This document shows, piece after piece, positions 47,581-58,800 of a stretch of DNA of 64,000 nucleotides (positions within the stretch are counted from its first letter, which is position 1; each line of letters starts with the position of its first letter). Below the pieces are notes generated by a model. It saw only the letters and a program-made list of their open reading frames with translations. It was not told where the DNA came from and did not search any database. Source of the DNA: Myotis daubentonii (taxonomy: Eukaryota > Chordata > Mammalia > Chiroptera > Vespertilionidae); the NCBI RefSeq assembly GCF_963259705.1, contig NC_081846.1, positions 88,424,641 through 88,488,640 on the forward strand. Direction: 5' to 3'. The position numbers were made by a program, and so were the translations under genes.

Positions 47581-47770
47581 CTGGATCAGAAAACAGATTC
47601 CAAGCAGGAGACCTGGGTCTGCCTCCGGTTTTTCCCCTTCAGTGTGACCTTGTGCAACTGGCCTGACCTTGTGCAACTGGCCTGATCTTGTGCAACTGGC
47701 CTGACCTTTCTGAATCTCTTTCCTTAAAAAAGTGAGGATACCAAAGAGCTGCAGCGGAATTGGCTGTTAG
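47581..47770 (+). repeat. MIR relic with local 19-bp triplication
   Basis: GTGTGACCTTGTGCAACTGG is a MIR phrase and is repeated at a 19-bp period from 47645 to 47708 (three full copies). GAATCTCTTTCCTTAAAAAAGTGAGGATAC continues the MIR order. Confidence 0.7.
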
Positions 47771-48139
47771 GATACCAGGCCTGGCTAAAGATGAGTGTTA
47801 ATGAATGATCAGTCAGACGACTATTCCCACCTACAGCCATGGTGGCCTTGTGGGAGGTCATCAAGTGTCACTAGGAGTAGGTGACACCGTGATGGGAACG
47901 GACAGGAAAGAGGATTTGAATCTCTCTCTTCTACCTGAAACAGTCAGAATCACAGAATCTGCACTTGTTCATCACAATATTATGCACCCAGTTCAGTACC
48001 GGAAGAAGGCTCCCGTTGAAGAAAAGCTCTCATCGTAACTGCCTGCTCGGGTCCATGGGCTTGTCCTGCTTTCACTTCCTCAGTCTGCAGACCTCGGCTT
48101 GCTTTTCACTGGAATCCCACATGTGTGACTAATGCGACA

Positions 48140-48260
48140 CTGCACGTCATAGTGGAATGTGAGCTCCTTGAAGGTGGTGAGTTTTGCCTGATTCATCTAC
48201 TCCTGTGTCCCAGCACTGAGAACAACGTCTGACTTTTGTGTTCAGTCAATAGTGGACGGG
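48140..48260 (+). repeat. L2 LINE 3' relic
   Basis: GTGGAATGTGAGCTCCTTGAAG, TGTGTCCCAGCACTGAGAAC and GTTCAGTCAATAG follow the L2 3' end. Confidence 0.65.
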
Positions 48261-49194
48261 TGCGTGCCCCTGCGGTTCGCAGCTTGGGCCAGGCACTGTG
48301 AGGTGGAAGACGAGGAAAGCGTGGCTGTCCACTGTCCTCTCGCAGTTGTGCTGATTCAATACCCGAGGCATCTCCTGGAGATGATGTCAAAACAGCTAGT
48401 TTCCTAGGCAGACGGCAAGGCTCCTGAATCTGCTCCCCACACTCTCTTTCTTTAACAACAAAATCCAGTTTGAGGTGAAATGTCCTGAAGGCCTTCAGTA
48501 ATATACATCACCCTATCAGAGAGGGTCAAAGCAGGACTCCTCGATACTGGAGGCATGTTTCCTTGCTACTTATTGTCAACCATCATCGTCTCCCTCGTCA
48601 GTAAAGCGCTGGGGGAAGAAATGCTCCGGCAGGCACCAGGGAACAGGCTCCTCCTTCATCAGAGGAGCCTGTGTGCACAGGAAGAGGCCCGGTGCAGCGA
48701 TGGTGCGGTGCCGCTTTCCGCGGGTGCGGGTTTGGTGGCACAGGCTTCAGGCGCCTTCTGAGAGGTCAGGAAGCTCACAGCCACTTAGTGATAGTCAGCC
48801 GTCACATTTCAGTTCCCTTGAAACCCCGCAACAAGCACGGAATGTGTACTCTCAAAGCGGTTATACGTTCTCTGTTTCACATATAACTGAAACAGTAAAT
48901 AACAACTGTGAATCTTTCTGGGAAATGTGTTACTGACCTTATTTTACAAAGGGTCCAACTAAGGTCAGGGAGGATAAATACAGTACTTAGAGGAACAGGA
49001 TTTGTAAAGAAGGGGAACAAGTGGGTAGGGACAATTTTATTTCGCTTGAATATGAGAGCTGTAACAGCATGGAAACAGGTCATAGGGATTGGTCTACCTT
49101 TTTTTCTTCATTTCCAAGTTCCGTGCCGTTCTTAAGCGTGTTCTGTTTGGTAAAAATTTTATGTGTCAAATTCCATGAGTTTTTAATTAGTCTT
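48261..49194. other. Unrecognised non-coding DNA
   Basis: CpG-moderate, unique-looking sequence. Possible decayed MIR at 48925-49010. No gene. Confidence 0.45.
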
Positions 49195-49640
49195 GGACTT
49201 AATTTGATCACCCATTTGGGTAATAATATTTTAAAAATTCTCTCATGATTATTCTAGTATTATATAGTTTCCTTTTTAAACATTGACTCATATAAAATTA
49301 ATTTTGATACAAAGAATGAAGTAGGGATCCATCTTCCATTACTTGCCAGAGGGTTAGCCATCGGTCCAAATATTTATCCACTAATCCATCTTTTTCCCAA
49401 ATGGTTTGACTGAACATCATATCTGATATGAAATTTTAACTTATCTTTGAACTCTCTTTTCCATTTCATTGATGTCTGTCTTCTGTTCGCATGCCAGTAT
49501 TAAGCTTATAATTACTATACCTTGCCATAATCATCTTTTTCAAAATCATCTGGATATACTCCTATGTTTATTTTTCCCTATGAACTACTGAACTAGTTTG
49601 TCGTCTTCTATCAACTCTCCTTCCTTCCCCAAAATGTTAA

Positions 49641-50295
49641 TCTATACTAATAAAAGAGTAATATGCTAATTAGACCAGGACACCTTCCAGAGAACTTCTG
49701 GACAAAGCCGGGGGCTTGGCTAGCCTGCAAACCGCCCCCAAATGGCCCTCAGCCCCTCGCCTAGGCCAGCCATGCCCCCGGCATGGCCAGCCTGCAAACA
49801 GCCCTTGGCCCCTTGCCCCCAGCATGGACCCTCACCCTAAGGGTCTGTGGCCAGCCTGCAAACAGCCCTCAGCCCTAACTGGTTTGGCTCAGTGGATAGA
49901 GTGTCGGCCTGCGGACTGAAAGGTCCCAGGTTCGATTCTGGTCAAGGGCATGTACCTTGGTTGTGGGCACATCCCCAGTAGGAGGTGTGTAGGAGGCAGC
50001 TGATCAATGTTTCTCTCTCATCGATGTTTCTAACTCTCTATCCCTCTCCCTTCCTTTCTGCAAAAAATCAATAAAATATATTTAAAAAATAAAAACAAAA
50101 TAAATGGCCTTCAGCCCTTCACCCAGGCCGGCCATGCCCCCCAGCGGGAACCCCCACCCCAATTGGGGGAGTGGCTGGCCTGCAAACCACCCCAAGTCCC
50201 TCACCCAGGCGGGCCCCACCCCCTAAGGGGCCCCCCACCCTGATCCAGGACCCCCTTCAGGGCAGACCAGCCGGCCCCCATCCGTGCACCAGGAC
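49641..50295 (+). mobile_element. HeliBat-type Helitron, first of second tandem pair, split by VES
   Basis: Starts TCTATACTAATAAAAGAG after host A (49640). Its body repeats CCAGCCTGCAAACAGCCC-like units. A VES SINE is inserted at 49872. It runs to CCGTGCACCAGGAC, where the usual TCTAG terminus is not resolved because the next Helitron begins at once. Confidence 0.88.
49872..50103 (+). mobile_element. VES SINE nested in Helitron
   Basis: GCCCTAACTGGTTTGGCTC head, GGTTCGATTCTGG, and a CAATAAAATATATTT tail. AAACAGCCCTCA before and AAATGGCCTTCA after suggest a decayed target duplication, 9 of 12 matches. Confidence 0.95.
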
Positions 50296-50798
50296 TCTAT
50301 ACTAATAAAAGGGTAATATGCTAATTAGACCGGGACACCTTCTGGGAGACCTTCCAGATGTCCTTCTGGATAAAGCCATGGTGACAGGGCTGAGGCAGAG
50401 GCGGTTAGGGGCAATCAGGCCAGGAGGGGCGGGCAGTTGGGGGTGATCAGGCCAGCGGTGGGGGGGAGTTGGGGGCAAGCAGGCCTGCAGGGGGGCCAGT
50501 TGGGGGTGAGTAGGCCGGCAGGGGGAGGCAATTGGGGGTGAACAGGCTGGCAGTGGGGGGCAGTTGGGGGTGATCAGGCCAGCAAGGATGAGCAGTTGGG
50601 GGCAAGCAGGCTGGCAGGCAGAGTGGTTAGGGGTGATTAGGCAGGCAGGCAGGTGAGTGGTTAGGAGCCAGTGGTCCTGGATGTCCGACTGCCGGTTTAA
50701 GCCCATCAGACATCCCCCGAGGGGGCCCCGATTAGAGAGGGTGCAGGTAAGGCTGAGGGACACCCCCCCCTCACAAATTTCATGCATCGGGCCACTAG
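50296..50798 (+). mobile_element. HeliBat-type Helitron, second of second tandem pair
   Basis: TCTATACTAATAAAAGGG start (50296), GGGCCACTAG end (50798), host T at 50799. The middle is a GGGGGTGATCAGGCC/GCAGGCAGGC minisatellite. A 161-codon minus frame (50302-50787) follows this repeat and is not a gene. Confidence 0.92.
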
Positions 50799-52560
50799 TA
50801 TCATATAAAAATACATTTACAGATTTATAGATAGGGTTTTGACAGCTTTACAGATGCATACAGATTTATTTATAGATTTTTAGAGTCTTGATAGCCTGTT
50901 AGTATTAATTTTTTTCTCTTCAAAAATAGCCTTTCTATTCATTGAAAGAACTTAAAAAGTTCTCACTACATTTAAAATTTTATTCTCTGTTGTTATTACA
51001 ACTATAGTCTTTTTCTCACTTCATTTTCTAATTGGTTGATCTTTTTATAGTGGGGAGCTATTGGATTTTATATGTTGATTTTGTAATTAACCACTTTATT
51101 GTTTTTTTTTTGTTATTTTTATTTCTTAATTGTCTTTAGCTAACTCTCTTGGGCTTTCTAGATACACTCTATTATTTTTGGAAAGTGGCAATAAGTTTGA
51201 ATTCTTTCCAATTTTATGCCTCATACTTCTTTCTCTTGCCTACTTGTCCTGGCTAGGACCGCCAGAATGATGATAAAAATAGTGGGGAGAATGGTCAACA
51301 TTGTTTTTCTCCTTATTTTTATAGGAATGCTTTTAGTATTTCTAATCAAGTATAATGCTGGCTTTTGACATAGTCTCTTGGTACTTATAATAAAGTACTC
51401 TTTATAGACCTTTATTTTCACTTTAAAATAAGAAATGCATATTGCATTTTATTGACTATTATTTGTCCAACAGCTACAGAAATATATATACTTTTTCCAC
51501 TGTTTTGATAAATATGGAGCAAGGCATTTGATGGCTATACATTCTTACGTTCACGTCCTGCAGGATTTCTTGTTAATACACTGTTTAAGACATTTACAAT
51601 GACATTATTAGTGATTTTTTTCTAAGTCATATCATTTTATGTCATTGTGCTTTTTTGCATCATTTTTTAAAATACCCATAGTATGATGGTTTTGTAAGTA
51701 TAATTTGGGAAGTTTTGATCTCTATATTTTGGAAAAATTGAAAGCACATGTGTTATCTGTTAGCTTTAGCATGGTTAGAATTCATCTGAAACCTGTGATA
51801 TCTGGGGTCAATTTCACATTCCTTTAAACACTGTATTTCTTATAAATGTATGCTTAAATCTAGAGGTTTATTAAATGTATATTTAATTTTGTTTTTACAA
51901 GATTACTTTATAAGAGTTGCAGTGTACTTCCATTAGGAATGTCTAATTTTCTCTTTTTACGATAATTGATAACCATTGTGTAGATTCATTAATTAATTGG
52001 TAGTTTTAATTATTGATGTTCCTATTCTATTATTTCTTCTTTGTTTATTTGATGGAATATTTTCATAAATAGTAAACTTCTCTTATCATTTTTGATTATT
52101 TTGAGGTATAGTTCATATAGTAAAGGCAGGATAAGTGTTTAATTCTTGGTGTTTTTTCCCCCCACTAATTCTTAAAATAATGAGTTATTCCTTAGAAATC
52201 ACAGTTATATTACATTTTTTGTTGTTGTTACCTTTGTATCTTTATAAACTCCTGGATTTAGACTTATTTGAAATGCTCCAATCCATTGTGATTATTAATC
52301 TAATTAGCACATTTTCTCATTTCTGGACAATATAAGCTTATTAAACTTGGTTCATGAATTTTTTTTGACATGAACTTGTAATATTTGATCTTTTTTCTCT
52401 TCCTGATAAGAAAAACATTATAGCTTCATTTTGTACATTTTCTTTTGCTTCAGGAATGGAGTAATTTTTCCAAGGATTCCTGGTGTTTCTTAGTAGAAAA
52501 TTATTTAGAAAAAGTACCCTGGGCATAAGGAATGTTTACTCATAGTGGATCAATTATTGT

Positions 52561-53040
52561 GTTTAGGACTTTTCTTCATATAAAGTAAAGTAATTTTTAA
52601 AAATATGGTTTTCTATGTTGCTACTGATACTTTAAGCTCTAACTATTGATCATCACAATTATTGATTTTCCTTATTTTATAACACACAAAACAATTTCAT
52701 AATGACAATATTAACACTACTACCAATGAGGTTTAAGACTGTGTGTTGCAATCGTTTCTGCCCTTAGAGAATATCCCACTGGGTATAAACATTCAAAAAT
52801 TACTGTTTACAAGCCGTTAAGAATAGTGTCTTTCTGCCTGCTATACAACCAGACAAATAGTCTGTTTGGGTCATTTGTTTAATTATTTTTCATTTTCAAG
52901 GATGGCTTTTAAACTTAATTTTATTGTAATTATGTTTTTTTTTTTCAGAACAAATTCAGATGTATAGAGCTAAGTGTATACAAAGAACAGTTATTCTTCT
53001 ACCATATTCCCTCTGATAGTAGTCACATTTTTAAAAAAAA
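52561..53040. other. Unrecognised AT-rich DNA
   Basis: AT-rich, possibly decayed L1. No gene. Confidence 0.4.
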
Positions 53041-53242
53041 TTTGCTCAGTGGTTGGTTGAGCATTGACTAATGAACCAGGAGGTCACAGTTCGATTCCCA
53101 GTCAGGGCACATGCCTTGGTTGCAGGGTCCATCCCCAGTGGGCATTCAGGAGGCAGATAATGGATTATTTTCTCTAATCATTGATATTTCTATCTTTCTC
53201 TCCTATTCCCCTCCTCTCTCTGAAATCAATAATAAAAAAAAA
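53041..53242 (+). mobile_element. VES SINE, 5'-truncated
   Basis: Begins within the head (TTTGCTCAGTGGTTGGTTG), keeps GTTCGATTCCCAGTCAGGGC and ends AATCAATAATAAAAAAAA. Belongs to a diverged VES type. Confidence 0.88.
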
Positions 53243-53322
53243 GTTTTGTCCTTACATATTTCATTACAAGAAAATATGTATCTTTTGGGGGTTATCTTTT
53301 AGTATTAGAAAACTTTGCACTT

Positions 53323-53601
53323 AAAAAAAGTCTTTATTATTGAAAGTATTACATATGCCCCCCTCTTCCCCATTGACCCCTTCTAGTCTGCCCCTGCCCC
53401 CTGCCCCCTCCCCAGGTCTTCACCACACTACTGTCTGTGTCCATGGGTAAAGCATGTACACATACAAATTGTTTGGTTGATCTCTTCCACCCACCCACCC
53501 TTCCCTGCTTTCCCTGAGATTCCACAGTCTTTTCCAGGCTTCTATGTCTCTGAATGTGTTTTGTTCGTTAGATTCCACATATGAGTGAGATCATGTGATA
53601 C
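53323..53601 (-). mobile_element. Short L1 3' end, antisense
   Basis: AAAAAAAGTCTTTATTATTG, then CATTGACCCCTTCTAGTC and ending at GAGATCATGTGATAC, inside the 3' UTR. Target duplication not clear. Confidence 0.85.
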
Positions 53602-53834
53602 ACTTTTTTTCTAATGGGTGTCTTGATAGATATATAATTTTAAAAATACCTTTAGACCCTCTTTTATTTTAGCTATTGTCTATTGTTTCATACTAAGAAC
53701 AGTAATGGAATTAGATTGAAATGTCTCTTTTCTTGTTCCTGTTTTTCCTTCCAGTGTCTGATTTGATGTAATTATTCCCAATCAATTCCTGAAAGGCAAT
53801 AAGTAAGCTTATTTATACTTTTCTCCTGTTTTTA
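53602..53834. other. Unrecognised non-coding DNA
   Basis: AT-rich; no gene or clear repeat. Confidence 0.4.
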
Positions 53835-54055
53835 CAACAGTTTTATTGAGATATAGATTATACAACATACAGTTCACCAATTTATACAGTGGATTCTAGT
53901 ACGTGCAGAGTTGTCCAACCATCACCAGTCTAGTTTTAGAATATATATATCGCCTACAAAAATACTTTATACCCATTTTCAGTAATTACCTATCCTCCCA
54001 TTTTTGTTTATATACATTTATCTACTGAGACCTTTTCATATGAAAGGAATCATAT
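53835..54055 (-). mobile_element. Old L1 3' end, antisense
   Basis: TTTTATTGAGATATAGATTATAC, TTGTCCAACCATCACCAG and ATTTTAGAAT... follow the antisense old L1 3' end. Interrupted after AAGGAATCATATG. Confidence 0.75.
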
Positions 54056-54056
54056 G

Positions 54057-54275
54057 TCTGTTGCCAGAGGAGAGGGGTATAGGGATGAGTGAAAAGGTAA
54101 AGGGAAATATAATTAGTAACATTGTGATAAGTTTACATGGTAACAAATGGTTACTTAACTTAGTGTGGTGATTAAATTGTGAAATTGAATCAACTGTGTA
54201 TACCTGCAACTAATATAATATTGGATGCCAACTATATTTTAATAAAAATACAAAATAAAGATAAAAGAAACCATA
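54057..54275 (+). mobile_element. 5'-truncated L1 3' UTR, sense
   Basis: TTGCCAGAGGAGAGGGG, GTAACATTGTGATAAG, ACCTGCAACTAATATAATATTGG and a tail AATAAAAATACAAAATAAAG match the 3' UTR of a mammalian L1 lineage. It lies inside the antisense old L1. Confidence 0.75.
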
Positions 54276-54407
54276 AGATACATGACCTTTTAGGGTTGGT
54301 TTCTTTCATTGAGCACAATGTTTTTAAGATTCATCTGTGTGTTGTACTTCATTTTTACTGTTGAATGTTTCATTGTGTAGATATAACACTTTTTGTTTAT
54401 ATATTAA
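54276..54407 (-). mobile_element. Old L1, antisense, piece before a Helitron
   Basis: GGTTTCTTTCATTGAGCAC, CAATGTTTTTAAGATTCATC and GAATGTTTCATTGTGTAG follow antisense ORF2 C-terminal sequence; it continues at 54724 (GTTGATGGACATTTGG). Confidence 0.75.
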
Positions 54408-54723
54408 CTAGAGGCCCAGTGCACGAATTCATGCACCGGTGGGGTCCCTCAGCCTGGCCAGCGATTGGGGCCAATCAGGGCTGTCTCCCCCAGTCCCAAT
54501 AGGGTGATGGAGGCTGGCTGGCCAGGGAGGGGCCGCGGGAGGGCTCCAGGGTGTGCCCTCTCGCCCAGTCCCAATCAGCTGGACCCCAGCAGCAAGCTAA
54601 CCTACTAGTCGAAGCGTCTGCCCCCTGGTGGCAAGTGTGTGTCATAGCAACTGGTGAAGCCATCAACCGAATGGTCAACCTATTGGTCAGCCACTTAGCA
54701 TATTGCACTTTTATTATATAGGA
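54408..54723 (-). mobile_element. HeliBat-type Helitron
   Basis: Minus-strand TCCTATATAATAAAAGTGC start and hairpin (GTGCACGAATTCATGCAC, 54418 region) plus GGGCCTCTAG end. Host A (54407) and T (54724) flank it. A motif close to the CTCF consensus, CTTGCCACCAGGGGGCAGA on the minus strand, is at 54617-54635. Confidence 0.95.
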
Positions 54724-54744
54724 TAGTTGATGGACATTTGGCTT

Positions 54745-55230
54745 TGTGCTAGGATAAAAATGGCCTTCTTAAAGATATACACTTCCAAATTTCTAGAACT
54801 TGTGTTACTTTATATGGGAGAAAAGAGGATCTTTGCACATATGATTAAGGATCTTGATATGAGGTTATCCTGGATTATTCAGGTGGGCTGCAAATGTGAG
54901 CACATGTATCCTTATAAAGAGAGGGAGAGGGAGAATTCACACACACACAGAGGAGAAGGAACATAAAGATGGAGCAGAAAGAGACTTGAAGATGCTGGTC
55001 TTGAATACTGACCTGCTGTGGCCAGAGATGAAAGGATGCTGGCAGCCACCAGAAGTTGGAAGAGCCAAGAAACACATTCTCTCCTAGGGAATGCAGCCCT
55101 GCTCACACCTTGATTGCAGCTCAGTGACACTGAATTCATACTTTGGGAATCCAGAACTGTGGGAAAATGAATTTCTGTTGTTTCAAGGCACCAAATCTAT
55201 AGTAATTTGTTACAGCAGCCACAAAAATCT
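54745..55230 (+). mobile_element. MLT1-like (MaLR) solo LTR
   Basis: AAATGGCCTTCTTAAAGATATAC, GATTAAGGATCTTGATATGAGG, GGATTATTCAGGTGGGC, GAACTGTGGGAAAATGAATTTC and TAATTTGTTACAGCAGCC reproduce the MaLR LTR order. It sits in the old antisense L1. No internal retroviral genes. Confidence 0.75.
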
Positions 55231-55512
55231 GCTATCTGGTTGTTTCCACTTTTGAGGTATTATAAATAGTGCTGCTATGAACATTCCTGAATAAGTTTCT
55301 GTTTCAACATTTTTCATTTCTCTCATATAAAAATTTTTGTGTCATAATATATTTTCATTTTGCTTTGCATATACCTGGGAGTGACTTGCTGGTCATGTAG
55401 TAACTCTATTTTGAACATTTGGAAGAATTGCAATCTTTTCCCAATGTATCTTCACAATTTTACATTTCAACCAACAATGTCTGACTTTCCCAATTTCTTC
55501 AAATTCACACCA
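55231..55512 (-). mobile_element. Old L1, antisense, continuation
   Basis: GGTTGTTTCCACTTTTGAGG, AGTGCTGCTATGAACATTC and TGGTCATGTAGTAACTC continue the old L1 beyond the MLT1-like LTR. Confidence 0.7.
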
Positions 55513-55565
55513 ATGTATGTATGTATGTATGTATTTATTTACTTATTTATGTATTTATTTATTTA
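55513..55565. repeat. (ATGT)n/(ATTT)n microsatellite
   Basis: ATGT units pass into TTTA/ATTT units. It precedes the Helitron at 55566. Confidence 0.93.
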
Positions 55566-55800
55566 CTAGGGGCCAGGTGCACGAAATTCATGCATGGGTG
55601 GGGTCCATAGGCCTGGCCAGTGATAAGGGCCGATCAGGTTCCCCTCCTCCCTGCCTCCCCGCCTCCCTGCCTCCTCATCTCCTCCTTCCCTCGCTCCCTC
55701 AGTGCCCCGCCATAGCAGCTGGTTGCTCACCATGTTCCATGACGCCCCTGGTGGTCAGCGCACATCATAGTGAGCGATCAAACTCCCGACGGGACAATTT
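55566..55800 (-). mobile_element. HeliBat-type Helitron, 5' end lost
   Basis: The minus-strand 3' end is intact (GCATGAATTTCGTGCACC then CCCCTAG; host A at 55565). The 5' TC terminus is missing, and L1 ORF2 sequence begins at about 55801. CTGACCACCAGGGGC motif at 55744-55758. Confidence 0.88.
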
Positions 55801-58800
55801 GCTATATTCCTAGAAGTGGAATCACTGGGTCAAATGGCAGTTCAATATTTAATTTTTTTGAGGAAATTCCATACCATAATGGATGCACCAGTCTGCATTT
55901 CCACCAGCAGTGTAATAGGGTTCCATTTTCTCCACACTCTCGACAGTCTTTTATCCATTTTGAGTTTATTGTTGTGTATGGTGTAAGTTGGTGGTCTAGT
56001 TTCATTTTTTTGCATGTATTTGTCAAATTTTCCAACCTCATTTATTGAAGAGACACTTTTGACTCCATTGTATGCTCTTGTCTCCTTTGTCCAATGTTTC
56101 CTGAGTGTAATGACTTAGATTGATTTCTGGGGTTTCTGTTCTGTTCCTTTCATCTATATGTCTGTTCTTGTGCCAGTACCAGGCTGTTTTGATTAGGTGG
56201 CTTTGTAGTATATCTTGAAATCTGGTATTGTGATTCCTTCAACTAACTTTGATTTTCTTTCTCAAGATTACTGCAGTTGCCTAACCGGTTTGGCTCAGTG
56301 GATAGAACATCGGCCTGCGGACTGAAGGGTCCCGGGTTCGATTCTGGTCAAGGGCATGTACCTTGGTTGTGGGCACATCCCCAGTAGGGGGCATGCAGGA
56401 GGCAGCTGATTGATCTCTCTCATCGATGTTTCTAACTCTCTATCCCTCTCCCTTCTTCTCTGTAAAAAATCAATAAAATATATATTAAAAAAATGTAAAT
56501 ACTAAAAAAAAAAGATTACTGCAGCTATTCGAGGTCTTTTTTGGTTTTATATAAATTTTTGGAATATTTGTTCTATATCTGTGAAATATGCTGTTGGTAT
56601 TTTAATAAGGAATGCATTGAGTCTGTAGATTGCTTTGGGTATTATGGAGATTTTAATGATGTTGATTCTACCAATCCATGAACATGGTATATCATTCCAC
56701 TTGTTTATATCTTCTTGTATACCTTTTTTCAATGTCTTGTATTTTCTTTTTAATTACAGGTCTACTCCTAAGTATTTTAAATTATTTTGTTTCAGTGGTA
56801 AATGGAATTGGTTGTTTAGTTTCTCTTTTTGAAAATTCATTATTGGTGTATAAAAAAACCCTTCAATTTTTGAGTGTTGATTTTTATCCTGCTACATTAC
56901 CAAATTCATTTATTGAATCTAGTAGTTTTTTAATGGAGTTTTTAGGGTTTTCTAAGTACAGTATCATGTCATCTGCAAATAATGAGAGTTTTACTTCATC
57001 CTTTTCAATTTGGATGCCTTTTATTTTTTTTCTTCTTGTCTAATCACTATGGCTAGGACTTCCAGTACTATGTTGAATAAGGGTGGTGAAAGTGGACATC
57101 TCTGTCTTGTTCCTGTTTTTAGGGGAACTGGTTTTAGTTTTTGCCCATTGACTATGATGTTGGCTGTAGGTTTGTCATCTATGGCCTTTATTATGTTGAG
57201 ATATGCCCCCTCTATTCCTACTTTGCTGAGAGTTTTTATCAAAAATGAATGTTGGGTTTTATCAAATGTTTTCTTGGCATCTATTAATATGATCATGCAA
57301 TATTTATCTTTCAATTTATTTATGTGATGTATTACATTTATTGATTTGTGAATATTGTACCAGCCTTGCATCCCTGAAATAAATCCCACTTGGTCACAGT
57401 GTATGATCTTTTTAATATATTTCAGGATTTGATTTGCTAATATTTTGTTGAGGATTTTAGATCTACATTCATCAGAAATATCGGCCTATACTTCTCTTTC
57501 TTTGTAGTGTCTTTATCTGGTTTTGGAATTAGGATACTGATGGCCTCATAAAAAGAGCTTGGAACTGTTCCTTCCTCTTGGATTTTTTGGAGTAGTTTTA
57601 GAAGTAAAGGTGTTAAGTCTTCTTTGAATGTTTGGTAAAACTCCCCTGTGAAGCCATCAAGACCTGGGATTTTGTTTCCTGGGAGTTTTGATTTCATCAG
57701 TTGTTATTGGCCTATATAGGTTTTCTGATTCTTCCTGATTCAGTTTTGGGAGATTGCATTTTTCTTGTACTTTGTTCACTTCACCCACATTGTCCAGCTT
57801 GTTAGCATATAGCTGTTCATAGTATTTTCTTACAATCCTTTGTATTTCTGTGGTTACTTCTCTGCTTTCTTTTCTGATTGTATTTATTTGGGACCGCTCT
57901 CTTTGTTTCTTGATGAATCTCACTAATGGTTCATCAATCTTGTTTATCTTTTCAAAGAACCAGCTCTTGGTTTCATTGATTTTTTTTTTTAGTCTCTATG
58001 TCATTTATTACTGCTTTAATCTCTCCCTTAAAGTCCCCTAGAAGTTTTTTTAAATATTTTGTGCTCCTATATTGGGTCCATATATTTTTACCAGGGTTAT
58101 ATCCTCTTGTTGGATCTATCTGTTTAGTATTTATGTAGCAACCTTTTGTTGTCTCTTGTGATGGCCTTCATTTTGAAGTTAATTTTTTTGGATATTCCTA
58201 CTCCAGTGTTTTTCCCTTTTCCATTTGCATGGAAAAGTTTTTTCCACCCCTTCACTCTCATCCTGTGTGTGTCTTATGATCTGAGGTGGGTTTTTTGTAG
58301 ACAACATATAGTTGGGTCATGTAATTGTACCCAAAAGCTACCCTATGTATTTTGATTGAAGCATTTAATACATTTACCTTTAAGGTTGTCATTAATAGGT
58401 ACTTATTTATTGCCATTTTAATTCTGTATGCCCAGGTTTCTCTCTCTGTTTCTTCTTGCCAATACAGCATTCCCTTTAGCATTTGTTGTAATGCTGGCTT
58501 AGTGGTGATGTATTCCTTTAGCCTTTTTTTTTTTTTTTTTGTCTGGGATGCTCTTTATTTGACTGTCTATTTTGAATGATAACTTTGCTGGATATAGTAA
58601 TCTTGGTTTCAGATCCTTGCTTTCCATTACCTTGAGTACTTCATGCCATTCCCTCTGGCCTGTAGATTTTCTGATGAGAAATCAGGTGTCAGACTTATGG
58701 GAGCTCCTTCGTAGGTAACAGTTTGCTTTCCTCTTACTGCCTTTAAGATTCTCTCTTTGTCTTTATTTTTGGCATTTTAATTATGATGTGTTTGCGCATG

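Larger units (their letters stand above)
49195..52560 (-). mobile_element. Old L1 ORF2, antisense, split by Helitrons
   Basis: Pieces at 49195-49640 (CATCTTTTTCCCAAATGG, TTGATGTCTGTCTTCTGTTCG, TGCCAGTATTAAGC) and 50799-52560 (CTAGGACCGCCAGAATGATG, GGAATGCTTTTAGTATTTC, GTAATTTGGGAAG) follow antisense ORF2 order of old L1s. The tandem Helitron pair sits between them. Confidence 0.75.

Noticed and set aside
50302..50787. 161-codon minus frame rich in Pro, Leu and Cys
   Set aside because: It is the reading of a Helitron minisatellite.
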